A stretch of 8,188 bases of DNA from Candidatus Stercoripulliclostridium pullicola (GTDB lineage: Bacteria; Bacillota; Clostridia; Christensenellales; DTU072): NCBI GenBank assembly GCA_017694145.1, contig JADINF010000117.1, positions 1 to 8,188 of the forward strand, in the 5' to 3' direction. Shown here piece by piece: positions 1 through 6,206 of the stretch. Every line of letters starts with the position of its first letter. Position 1 is the stretch's first letter. A program made the translations under genes and the position numbers. The notes below the pieces were generated by a model. That model saw nothing but the letters and a program-made list of their open reading frames with translations. It did not search any database and was not told the origin of the DNA.

Positions 1-621
1 ATAATAACCACACGAGGAGTGATAGCCGGAATATTGAGTCACGGCTTTTACTGCTCGATGGAATTCATAGTAGGGACGTGGGGAGCGAGCTATCTCGTGA
101 ACGCGGGAGGAAATACGCCTGCGGACGCATCCAAATTCGTTTCGGCGTTTTTCGGCGGGATAATGTTCGGAAGGCTTGTAGCGGGGTTTGCGGCGTTCAG
201 GCTTAAAGATAAGTCGCTCATCAGGATAGGCACCGCGGCGGCGTTACCCGGAATGATCTTGCTCGCTTTACGAGCGGGGACGGTTACGGACGTAATAGGG
301 ATGTTGTTGATAGGAGTAGGCTTCGGACCGATATTCCCCTCCGTCATACACTCCGTACCGGAAAGGTTCGGAGCGGAGTATTCAGCGGATATAACGGGTT
401 ACCATATGGGCGGAGCGTATGCGATAGCGTTCGCCGTGCAGTTTACGTTCGGCTTCGTGGCGACGAATACCACCTTCGCGATAATGCCGTACGTGTTGCT
501 TGCGTTCCTCGCGTTGATGACAGTAGCGTGCGAAACGGCGGTGCGACTTACGGCAAAGCCGCCCGTTGCGGAAAGCTCCTGCGGCGCGCACGAAGAGGAC
601 GTCGCATCCGGAAAAAGCTGA
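1..621 (+). CDS. Major facilitator superfamily transporter, C-terminal half (5' end outside window)
   Basis: The reading frame is open from base 1 and runs 206 codons to TGA at 619-621, so the N-terminal half lies outside the window. The GTG at 19 is internal, not a start. About six hydrophobic segments can be read, matching TM7-TM12 of a 12-helix MFS carrier: around residues 8-32, 44-65, 74-92, 96-118, 132-154 and 159-176. The loop after the second segment has GRLVAGF, like the MFS motif A region, and the fourth segment has GFGPIFPSVIHSVPERFG, a pattern seen in FucP-like and other sugar or metabolite carriers. The tail is polar (SSCGAHEEDVASGKS-like) and cytoplasmic by inference. It should be a secondary transporter in the cytoplasmic membrane; the substrate cannot be read from this half. 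No strong terminator directly follows the stop. Confidence 0.85.
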   Translation: MITTRGVIAGILSHGFYCSMEFIVGTWGASYLVNAGGNTPADASKFVSAFFGGIMFGRLVAGFAAFRLKDKSLIRIGTAAALPGMILLALRAGTVTDVIGMLLIGVGFGPIFPSVIHSVPERFGAEYSADITGYHMGGAYAIAFAVQFTFGFVATNTTFAIMPYVLLAFLALMTVACETAVRLTAKPPVAESSCGAHEEDVASGKS

Positions 622-654
622 ATTCTGTTGACGTCGTTAAAATGGCTACCGCGG

Positions 655-670
655 TTTTACGTGCGTAAAA
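655..670. repeat. Near-perfect 16-base palindrome TTTTACG-TG-CGTAAAA
   Basis: Seven-base arms (655-661 and 664-670) are exact inverted repeats around a two-base centre, 34 bases after the MFS stop codon. The centre is too short and the stem too AT-rich for a good transcription terminator, so a protein-binding site is more likely than a hairpin. The regulator is unknown. Confidence 0.45.
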
Positions 671-790
671 TGCCCTTAAACTACCGAAAAAGGCAAAAAA
701 CGCGGAAGCGATAGACGGTCAAATTAAAGTAAATAACCGGCGCTTTTGCTCAATTATCCGCTATGCAGAGTACAGAAATTTGCTTTTCGG

Positions 791-806
791 TTGCCCATAT
801 CGGCAA
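791..806. repeat. Interrupted dyad TTGCC-N6-GGCAA
   Basis: Five-base arms at 791-795 and 802-806 flank a centre that includes ATAT. It sits about 60 bases upstream of the -35 box of the M28 peptidase promoter. It could be an operator or chance; no regulator is recognised. Confidence 0.3.
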
Positions 807-822
807 TATTTCGGGACGGAAC

Positions 823-854
823 CGCGCCGACTCACGGCGCGTGCGCGCGTTTTT
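823..854 (+). terminator. Possible intrinsic terminator, imperfect
   Basis: A seven-base-pair GC stem (CGCGCCG at 823-829, CGGCGCG at 835-841, loop ACTCA) is followed, after an eight-base gap of alternating GC, by a T-run at 850-854. Alternative pairing with the GCGCGCG run could move the stem closer to the T-run. It lies just before the next promoter, a sensible place to end read-through from the MFS gene. The gap makes it weaker than the terminator at 2198. Confidence 0.4.
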
Positions 855-866
855 ATCGGAAAAGTA

Positions 867-900
867 TTTACAACGCCGTTTTAATATGCTATATTAGCAT
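867..900 (+). promoter_or_regulatory. Sigma70-like promoter for the M28 peptidase gene, with a dyad over the -10 box
   Basis: TTTACA (867-872) and TATATT (890-895) are separated by 17 bases, close to the housekeeping consensus. The predicted start is near 902, giving a leader of about 27 bases with a GGAGG site at 916-920. An inverted repeat ATGCTA-TAT-TAGCAT (886-900) covers the -10 box, where a repressor could block polymerase; this regulatory role is inference. Confidence 0.65.
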
Positions 901-928
901 TACTGAACTAACTTCGGAGGAGAGAGGA

Positions 929-2182
929 ATGTCGAAGTACGATAAACTTATCGAGAAAAAAGCGGACAGCGCCCAATATATGGTGGACGAGATCACCCAT
1001 ATCTGCAAAGATATGCCCAAGCGCGGACCCGGAAGCGAAGGCGAAAAGGTAGCCTGCGAATACATGGCGCAGGTTCTTAAAGAGCAATGCGGTTGCGAGA
1101 GAGCGGACGTGGAATCCTTCAAGGAAAATCCCGGCTCCTTCCTCGGTTGGCTGTATTTCACGCTGACCTTCGCACTTGCGGGAATGATACTTTATTTCTT
1201 TATGCCGGCGCTCGGCGCGGCTATCATAGCGCTCGGTTTCGTTATAATGGTGGTGCAGTTCGGTTTCTATAAGAAATTCGTCGATTTCTGCTTCCCCGAA
1301 AAGACCGGTCACAACGTGACGGCGATCAAGAAATGCAAAGGCGAAGTCAAAGCTAGGATATTCTTCAACGGACATCCCGACGCCGCGTGGAACTGGCCGG
1401 TTAACGAGAGGTTCGGCGGCGCGGTGTACGAAGCGCATATCGCTTCCGGCGTGCTCGGCGCATTCATCGTCATGATACTTTCTATCATCGCCGCGGTCAA
1501 GACGGGCGGCGTTCCCGGGATAGCTTCTCCCGAAACCTACGGTCCCGCGTTGTTCTGGTGCGGTATAGCGTCGCTTATTTTCGCTCCTTTGCTTATCGGT
1601 CTTTATTTCATGTGGGACGAGAACACTATCGTTGACGGAGCTAACGACAACCTGACCGGTTGCTATATGGGCATCGCCATACTTAAGGCGCTTAAAGACG
1701 AGGGCATCGAGCTCGAGAATACCGAAGTGGGCGTCATATTGAGCGGTTCCGAAGAAGCGGGACTCAGAGGCGCCAAGGCGTGGTGCGAAGCGCATAAGGA
1801 CGAATTCAACGACGTGCCTACCTGGATACTTTCCTACGACACGATACACGATAGCAAGTTCCTGGGCGTGAACTACCGCGATCTGAACGGTACCGTCAAA
1901 GCGGACAAAGAGGTGAGCGACGCCTTCATGGCGGCGGCGAAAGAGCTCGACATAGCCTGTCAGAAGACCTGGGTACCTCCGCTAGGAGGCGCTACCGACT
2001 CGGCGGCTTTCGCGCAGGCAGGCTTCCGCGCTACCGGTATCACGGCGCTCAACCACGTTCTGGAGGATTATTATCACACCAGGAAGGATTCCTACGACAA
2101 CCTCGACAAGGATTGTCTTGCGGACTGCTACGCCATCTCGGTGAAGTGCCTCGAGAATTTCGAAGAAAAGTACGGAAAATAA
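929..2182 (+). CDS. M28-family zinc aminopeptidase-like protein with four membrane segments
   Basis: This 417-residue protein is predicted to hydrolyse peptide N-termini with two zinc ions. The M28 ligand set is complete: HPD (H149, D151), GANDN (bridging D240), SEEAG (general base E275, ligand E276), SYD (D304), TDSAAF (357-361) and YYHT (H383). From D240 on, spacings match secreted Aeromonas-type aminopeptidases closely. Unusually there is no signal peptide; two hydrophobic pairs occur, at about 71-91/94-112 and 172-192/206-228, the second inserted between the HxD motif and the bridging Asp. With the soluble N-terminus in the cytoplasm, two hairpins would keep all catalytic parts on the cytoplasmic side. 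The ATG at 929 is chosen because GGAGG (916-920) precedes it and the promoter lies at 867-895; an upstream TTG extension to 746 would cross that promoter. The gene stands alone between its promoter and terminator. The natural substrate is unknown. Confidence 0.85.
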   Translation: MSKYDKLIEKKADSAQYMVDEITHICKDMPKRGPGSEGEKVACEYMAQVLKEQCGCERADVESFKENPGSFLGWLYFTLTFALAGMILYFFMPALGAAIIALGFVIMVVQFGFYKKFVDFCFPEKTGHNVTAIKKCKGEVKARIFFNGHPDAAWNWPVNERFGGAVYEAHIASGVLGAFIVMILSIIAAVKTGGVPGIASPETYGPALFWCGIASLIFAPLLIGLYFMWDENTIVDGANDNLTGCYMGIAILKALKDEGIELENTEVGVILSGSEEAGLRGAKAWCEAHKDEFNDVPTWILSYDTIHDSKFLGVNYRDLNGTVKADKEVSDAFMAAAKELDIACQKTWVPPLGGATDSAAFAQAGFRATGITALNHVLEDYYHTRKDSYDNLDKDCLADCYAISVKCLENFEEKYGK

Positions 2183-2197
2183 TCCAATAATATACGG

Positions 2198-2222
2198 AAA
2201 GCCTGCTTCGGCAGGCTTTTTT
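2198..2222 (+). terminator. Intrinsic terminator after the M28 peptidase gene
   Basis: AAAGCCTGC (2198-2206) pairs with GCAGGCTTT (2211-2219) around a stable TTCG tetraloop, and six T residues follow (2217-2222). It starts 15 bases after the TAA stop and isolates the peptidase transcript from the EFR1 gene. Confidence 0.92.
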
Positions 2223-2256
2223 CGATATTTTAGCATAAAATCGACGGCTTACGGCG

Positions 2257-2262
2257 TATAAT
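2257..2262 (+). promoter_or_regulatory. Likely -10 box for the EFR1 gene
   Basis: A perfect TATAAT lies 17 bases before the start codon, downstream of the peptidase terminator. No good -35 hexamer is present at the usual distance and there is no extended -10 TG. The predicted start near 2269 would coincide with the GGAGG site, leaving a leader of only about 11 bases. Confidence 0.45.
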
Positions 2263-2279
2263 GAGCCGCGGAGGTAAAT

Positions 2280-2996
2280 ATGATAGTTTATTTTTCGGGT
2301 ACGGGCAATTCCCGTTCGGTAGCTGAAAAACTCGCGCGCGACGGCGAGAGAGTAGAGGAGATATCCGCGATAACCGAGGACGTACTCGAGGACGAGCGGA
2401 TAGGGATAGTTTTCCCCGTGTATTGTGCCGACGTTCCGCGCGCGGTAGCCGAATTTCTCAAACGTGTCAAACTGCGTTCGCCTTATATATTCTCGGTAGC
2501 GACTGCGGGCGGCGGAGCGGGGCGTTCGCACGGAAGCGTGGCGTATCTTCTCAACGGACAGGGCGTTTCGCTCGCGTACGCCGACACCGTGATAATGCCC
2601 GACAGCTGTATAGCTTTCGCAACCCCCGCGAAAGCGAAAACCCGACTTCTCGAACGGGAGAGCGGGCGCGTGCGCGAGATAGCGGAAGCGCTCGACGCGG
2701 GCAAACGCACCGCGGTAAAAGCCTCCGCTCCTTTCGGCGCGGGCACGCGGTTGATGTGGAAATTCTTTAAGGCGATATTCGGACTCGACCGAAAGAAAGC
2801 GACCGAGGCTTGCGTGGGTTGCGGCTTATGCGCGGCGGGGTGTCCCGTGAACAATATCGAAATGCGTAACGGAAAGGCCGCTTTCCTCGGCGGCTCTTGC
2901 GAAAACTGTTTCCGTTGCATACAGAGTTGTCCCGAAAGGGCGATAGAATTCGGGAGACTCAAAGTAAACGACCGCACGCAATACCTTCACGAATAG
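2280..2996 (+). CDS. EFR1-family flavodoxin/ferredoxin fusion protein
   Basis: The 238-residue protein combines an N-terminal flavodoxin-like domain with a C-terminal bacterial 2[4Fe-4S] ferredoxin domain. The flavin phosphate loop is FSGTGNSR at residues 5-12, and PVYCADVP (46-53) fits the second flavin-contact loop. The cluster ligands are two full CxxCxxCxxxCP sets: C178, C181, C184, C188 and C207, C210, C213, C217. It is therefore a cytoplasmic electron-transfer protein, probably carrying FMN and two clusters; the partner enzyme is unknown. This architecture is common in anaerobic Clostridia (EFR1 family). The ATG is preceded by GGAGG (2270-2274) with five-base spacing. It appears monocistronic. 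Its TAG stop directly abuts the stop of the convergent methyltransferase gene, with no intergenic base and no intrinsic terminator of its own. Confidence 0.92.
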   Translation: MIVYFSGTGNSRSVAEKLARDGERVEEISAITEDVLEDERIGIVFPVYCADVPRAVAEFLKRVKLRSPYIFSVATAGGGAGRSHGSVAYLLNGQGVSLAYADTVIMPDSCIAFATPAKAKTRLLERESGRVREIAEALDAGKRTAVKASAPFGAGTRLMWKFFKAIFGLDRKKATEACVGCGLCAAGCPVNNIEMRNGKAAFLGGSCENCFRCIQSCPERAIEFGRLKVNDRTQYLHE

Positions 2997-4172
2997 TCAT
3001 CGCGCGTCTACGGAAAGAACGTAGAATTTAAGATAACCCGTTTCGCCGTCTGTAAGCGAAACGGGGTGATCGGGCGCCTGAACCTTGATTTCAAGTATCC
3101 TTACCGCGCGTCCGCTCTCGCTCGCCGCTTCGGCGAGCATTTTTTCGAAAAGGGGCATCGTCATATAGTGCGTGCATGACGAAGTGACTAGATAACCGCC
3201 GTCGCGGACTATTTTCATTCCCAACACGTTTATATCCTTATATCCGCGGTAGGCGTCTTTCACTTCGGCGGCGCTCTTGCAGAAAGCGGGCGGGTCGAGT
3301 ATCACCGTGTCGAAGCGTCTGTCTTCCCTGCGGTATTTGCGCAACTCTTCGAATACGTCGGCACACACGGCGTTCACGTTGGTAAAACCGTTGAGCTCGG
3401 CGTTCGCTTTCACTTCGTTCACGGCGCGCTCGGATATGTCCACCGCGGTCACTTCACGCGCCACTTTAGCCGCGTTCATGCTGAAGCCGCCGGTGTTGGA
3501 AAAGCAATCCAGCACCCGTTTGTCGCGGCAATACCTTCTTACCGCGAAGCGGTTGTCCTTCTGATCGAGAAAATATCCCGTCTTCTGCCCGTTGCGGACG
3601 TCTACGTATAATTTCACGCCGTTTTCTTCGATGATCGCCTTTTCGGGGACTTCGCCGTAAAGGACGCCGACAGAGGGCTCCAGACCTTCTTTGAGTCTTA
3701 CCGCGGCGTCGCTTCTCTCGTATATTCCTTCGGGCGAAAAAGCTTCCGCGAGCGCTTCGGTTATCAACTCTTTGCGCTTGTCGAAGCCGAGCGAAAGGAA
3801 TTGTACCGACAGCACGTCGCCGTAGCGGTCGACTATGAGCGAAGGAAGTCCGTCCGCTTCGCCGTAACAAAGGCGGTAGGCTTCGCCCAGCGCGAGATCT
3901 TTTCGCATGGCGTCGGCTTTCTTCAGCCGCGCGATGAAGAATTCCTTGTCGTCCGTTTCGCGTTCGTCGCGTATGAATATCCTCACCAATATTCTCGACA
4001 GATGATTTATATACCCTTTGCCGATAAATCTGCCGTCGTGCGAGTATACGCTCGCAAGAGAACCGTTCTTGTCCTTGCCTTCTACGCGCGCAACTTCGTT
4101 GGCGTATACCCAACTTCTTCCGCGCAGTATTTCGCGCTCCTCGCCTTTTTTAAGATATACAGAATATGCCAT
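2997..4172 (-). CDS. rlmI: Class I SAM-dependent 23S rRNA methyltransferase, RlmI family
   Basis: The protein has 391 residues, near the usual length of RlmI-type enzymes. Residues 1 to about 75 form a PUA-like RNA-binding domain (GRSWVYANEV, GKGYIN), followed by a family-specific linker domain and a Rossmann methyltransferase core. SAM motif I is LDCFSNTGGFSMNAA (221-235), the acidic loop is VTAVDIS (241-247), motif IV is LDPPAF (292-297), and SSCTHYM (331-337) carries the candidate catalytic cysteine C333. In E. coli, RlmI makes m5C1962 in 23S rRNA, using S-adenosylmethionine; relatives in Bacillota may differ in target, so the exact nucleotide is uncertain. The start is supported by AAGGA (plus-strand TCCTT, 4180-4184) seven bases upstream and a strong promoter at 4201-4229. 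The gene is alone on its strand, converging with the EFR1 gene. Confidence 0.9.
   Translation of the reverse strand: MAYSVYLKKGEEREILRGRSWVYANEVARVEGKDKNGSLASVYSHDGRFIGKGYINHLSRILVRIFIRDERETDDKEFFIARLKKADAMRKDLALGEAYRLCYGEADGLPSLIVDRYGDVLSVQFLSLGFDKRKELITEALAEAFSPEGIYERSDAAVRLKEGLEPSVGVLYGEVPEKAIIEENGVKLYVDVRNGQKTGYFLDQKDNRFAVRRYCRDKRVLDCFSNTGGFSMNAAKVAREVTAVDISERAVNEVKANAELNGFTNVNAVCADVFEELRKYRREDRRFDTVILDPPAFCKSAAEVKDAYRGYKDINVLGMKIVRDGGYLVTSSCTHYMTMPLFEKMLAEAASESGRAVRILEIKVQAPDHPVSLTDGETGYLKFYVLSVDAR
3037..3065. repeat. Ten-base inverted repeat inside the 3' end of the RlmI gene
   Basis: CCCGTTTCGC (3037-3046) and GCGAAACGGG (3056-3065) are exact inverted repeats with a nine-base loop. 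It lies 40 bases beyond the EFR1 stop on the plus strand and about 40 bases before the RlmI stop on the minus strand. No U-run follows on the plus strand, and the minus-strand flank is only moderately T-rich. It may serve as a transcript-end hairpin for the convergent pair or be chance within coding sequence. Confidence 0.4.
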
Positions 4173-4200
4173 GTTCCGTTCCTTCGGATGATATGATTAA

Positions 4201-4229
4201 ATTATATACGCCTCATACCGTTTTGTCTA
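4201..4229 (-). promoter_or_regulatory. Sigma70-like promoter for the RlmI gene
   Basis: Read on the minus strand, TAGACA (4229-4224) and a perfect TATAAT (4206-4201) are 17 bases apart. The predicted start is near 4194, giving a leader of about 20 bases that holds the AAGGA ribosome site. The -35 box lies 31 bases from the divergent SGNH promoter. Confidence 0.75.
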
Positions 4230-4260
4230 CCGGTGCGCGCACGTTCGTTCAAAGGCGGTA

Positions 4261-4289
4261 TTGACCCGAATTGAGTTATGTGATATTAT
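4261..4289 (+). promoter_or_regulatory. Sigma70-like promoter for the SGNH hydrolase-lipoprotein unit
   Basis: TTGACC (4261-4266) and TATTAT (4284-4289) are 17 bases apart, each one mismatch from consensus. The predicted start is near 4296, leaving a leader of about 30 bases with GGAGGG at 4314-4319. No operator dyad is obvious. Confidence 0.72.
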
Positions 4290-4325
4290 GACATTGCGGA
4301 CGATTCCGCGTGCGGAGGGTATCGT

Positions 4326-5366
4326 ATGAGATTTCGAAAAGCCGTTGCGGCGTTGCTTACAATAGCTTTCGTTGCCGTGATCGCGACTGCGGTCGTGACG
4401 GAATTTGTAAAAAACGAGGATAAAGACGTCAATGCTCCGGAGCCTTTGCTCATTACGTTCTGGGGAGATTCCATCGCCGAAGGCGTGCTCGGTCCGTCCC
4501 CGCTCAAAGAGCGTGATTCTTATGCATATTTTGCGATAGTCGGCAGAGATAACGGTTATATTTATAAAAACCGTTCGGTTTCGGGGCATCAGACTTCCAA
4601 TATGCTCGAATATATCTTACGTCCCGACGAGAACGCCTATCTCACGGATACGCTGATGCGGACTTCGGATATAATCCATATATCCATTCTCGGTAACGAC
4701 CTTCTGCAAAACAGTCTCGGTGCTATGGTCGTGAATTACGCCAAGGGCGATTCCTCTTCGCTCGACGCCAATATAGCGAAGGCGCGGAGCAATTTCGCGG
4801 AAATAATGGATCATATCGCTTCGGTGAACCCCGACGCTTTCGTCATGATAAACACCGTCTATAATCCGATGTTCGAAGGGAGCGCTATATTGCCGCAAAG
4901 CTGTATAGACGAGATGCACGCGCTCGGAATGGACTCAGCGGACATACGCGCTACCGGTTCGGCGATGCTTGCGGAGCTTAACGGCATAATCTTCGATTAT
5001 CTCGCGGAGCACGAAGGCGCATACGTCGTGATCGACGCGGAAGCGGAGTTCGACAGGATATTCAGTGAGGACGAGGAGAGGGGAAAGGGGCTTTTATATA
5101 AAGACGGAGTACACCCCTCCAACGAAGGGCACGCGGTGATAGCCGATCTCATCCAACGCGCCCTCGAGAAAGAGGGACTTGCCAACGAAGCCACGGCTCT
5201 TGCAAATTATAAGCAACTGCGTACCGAGCAGCTTGCAAGACTTTACGCGGGTACCGCCGACACGTCGGAAAACCGCGCGCGTATAGCGGGAGCCGCAAGC
5301 GTCGAGGAAGTTACTTATGCGTATTTTCGCGCCATAGACGGCTATTCGCCCGTGTACTACGATTGA
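4326..5366 (+). CDS. Membrane-anchored SGNH/GDSL-family hydrolase
   Basis: This 346-residue protein starts with a basic N-terminus and one hydrophobic segment (about residues 6-25), a signal peptide or membrane anchor placing the enzyme outside the membrane; no lipobox is seen. The SGNH blocks follow in order: GDSIAEG with nucleophile S49, SVSGHQ with oxyanion G87, GND with N124, and DGVHPS with D260 and H263. It is therefore an intact serine esterase or acyl hydrolase; candidate substrates are acylated envelope glycans, lipids or peptidoglycan O-acetyl groups, but the sequence does not choose. After the catalytic His there are about 80 more residues, with a helical, charged tail (about 285-346) not needed for the SGNH fold. 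GGAGGG (4314-4319) lies six bases before ATG. The lipoprotein gene starts 13 bases after the stop, with its ribosome site beginning at the stop, so the two are probably co-transcribed and may act together. Confidence 0.88.
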   Translation: MRFRKAVAALLTIAFVAVIATAVVTEFVKNEDKDVNAPEPLLITFWGDSIAEGVLGPSPLKERDSYAYFAIVGRDNGYIYKNRSVSGHQTSNMLEYILRPDENAYLTDTLMRTSDIIHISILGNDLLQNSLGAMVVNYAKGDSSSLDANIAKARSNFAEIMDHIASVNPDAFVMINTVYNPMFEGSAILPQSCIDEMHALGMDSADIRATGSAMLAELNGIIFDYLAEHEGAYVVIDAEAEFDRIFSEDEERGKGLLYKDGVHPSNEGHAVIADLIQRALEKEGLANEATALANYKQLRTEQLARLYAGTADTSENRARIAGAASVEEVTYAYFRAIDGYSPVYYD

Positions 5367-5379
5367 AGAGGTGGCGATC

Positions 5380-6123
5380 ATGAAAAGGATTGAAAGAATA
5401 ATTACGGTCGTTTTGTTGTTGACGGTGCTCGTCTTGCCCGTTACGTTCCTTACGGCTTGTGACGAAAGCGAAGAAACCGAGGATCCCGTCGACGGATATT
5501 ACGTCGAAAAGACAGAAAGATATTATTTGGACGAATTGTCCACCGTGGTCCTGGATCTGCCGTTGGGATTGCTGTTCGATCCGTACGAGAGTTATTTCGA
5601 ATTCAGACCGGACGGCACGATGAAAATACGCGCCATATTAAAAAGCGCGATGCTCGCGAATATATCTTCCATACTAGTTAAGTACGATATCGATCTTTCC
5701 GGCATAAATCTGCAGAGCACCGTAGACACTTACGTAGTCGAATTGATGCCGTCGTTCACTTTGAAGGACATACCGTTTTCGCTCCGTCTGTTGGACGCCA
5801 CTCTGGGTATAAAAGTATTGGGCTTCGACACCGAACATAAGGGGATACGCGAGCTTTGCGACTCGCTTGCCGAGAACGCGAGTCTGCCGAGTACTTTAGA
5901 TCTTCCCGCAGGGCTGGGGTTGGAGTACGAAGGAACCTACGTAATGAAAGATCTCACCAGTGTCACGACCGGTAAAGTTTACAAAGCGGCTTTTACGGGC
6001 GGCAGCGCCGAAAACGGCGAACCTTACGGCGTGATGACCTTCGGCGAGAACGCCGAAGGCAAGAAGACCGTGGATCTGCACGTCGAATTTATCAAAGCCG
6101 ACGTCGTAGGAGTGGCATTGTAA
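5380..6123 (+). CDS. Putative lipoprotein of unknown function
   Basis: I do not recognise a family for this 247-residue protein. It begins with a typical lipoprotein signal: basic MKRIER, a hydrophobic stretch (8-23) and the lipobox LTAC, with C27 as the predicted lipidated residue. The acidic linker DESEETEDPVD follows. The mature part looks beta-rich, with two similar-sounding openings: DGYYVEKTERYY with FEFRPDGTMKI near residues 38-80, and EYEGTYVMKD with YGVMTFGE towards the end, suggestive of a barrel- or lipocalin-like layout, but this is only an impression. The ATG at 5380 is chosen because AGAGGTGG lies just upstream; a GTG at 5371 would fall inside that ribosome site. It should be anchored on the outer face of the cytoplasmic membrane beside the SGNH hydrolase encoded 13 bases upstream, perhaps as its binding or accessory partner (inference). 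Confidence 0.75.
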   Translation: MKRIERIITVVLLLTVLVLPVTFLTACDESEETEDPVDGYYVEKTERYYLDELSTVVLDLPLGLLFDPYESYFEFRPDGTMKIRAILKSAMLANISSILVKYDIDLSGINLQSTVDTYVVELMPSFTLKDIPFSLRLLDATLGIKVLGFDTEHKGIRELCDSLAENASLPSTLDLPAGLGLEYEGTYVMKDLTSVTTGKVYKAAFTGGSAENGEPYGVMTFGENAEGKKTVDLHVEFIKADVVGVAL

Positions 6124-6129
6124 CGAGCG

Positions 6130-6144
6130 CGCGCGCTTCGCGCG
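6130..6144. repeat. Alternating CG hairpin
   Basis: CGCGCG (6130-6135) and CGCGCG (6139-6144) flank CTT, inside a longer alternating GC run from 6127. It lies seven bases after the lipoprotein stop and just before the main terminator hairpin. It lacks a U-run and probably only adds structure to the transcript end. Confidence 0.45.
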
Positions 6145-6159
6145 TAAGACAAATAAAAC

Positions 6160-6184
6160 GCCCGCCGCGAGGCGGGCTCTTTTT
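6160..6184. terminator. Bidirectional intrinsic terminator between lipoprotein and ZIP genes
   Basis: GCCCGCC (6160-6166) pairs with GGCGGGC (6171-6177) around GCGA, followed on the plus strand by TCTTTTT (6178-6184). On the minus strand the same stem is followed by GTTTTATTT (6159-6151). It can thus end both the lipoprotein transcript and the convergent ZIP transcript, whose stop codon is at 6209-6207. Confidence 0.88.
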
Positions 6185-6206
6185 ATATCAGGTTTCCGAA
6201 ACGCCG

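Larger units (their letters stand above)
622..928. other. Gene-free spacer with several dyads, a possible terminator and a promoter
   Basis: This 307-base spacer lies between the MFS gene and the M28 peptidase gene. No credible coding frame is present: the longest ATG frame (763-897, 44 codons) has no ribosome site and runs into the promoter. In order it contains a palindrome at 655-670, an interrupted dyad at 791-806, a GC-rich hairpin with a T-run at 823-854, and a promoter at 867-895 with a dyad across its -10 box. The first half (about 671-790) shows nothing I can name. Confidence 0.6.

Noticed and set aside
670..714. 14-codon basic mini-frame (MPLNYRKRQK...)
   Set aside because: No ribosome site and too short to support.
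763..897. 44-codon ATG frame in the spacer
   Set aside because: There is no Shine-Dalgarno, it ends inside the promoter -10 box, and no domain is recognisable.
746..928. TTG-started extension of the M28 peptidase by 61 residues
   Set aside because: The extension crosses a good promoter (867-895), has no ribosome site, and is basic and unlike the family. The ATG at 929 has GGAGG upstream.
908..1849. Long antisense open frame (313 codons) opposite the M28 gene
   Set aside because: It is a shadow of a gene with intact catalytic motifs. The translation is rich in Arg, His and Glu, with no fold-like pattern and no ribosome site.
3466..4113. Second open frame on the same strand within the RlmI gene
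   Set aside because: The arginine-rich translation is typical of an out-of-frame reading; the RlmI frame has all expected motifs.
5371..5379. GTG start three codons upstream for the lipoprotein
   Set aside because: The GTG is part of the AGAGGTGG ribosome site; the ATG at 5380 gives the normal MKR-type signal peptide start.
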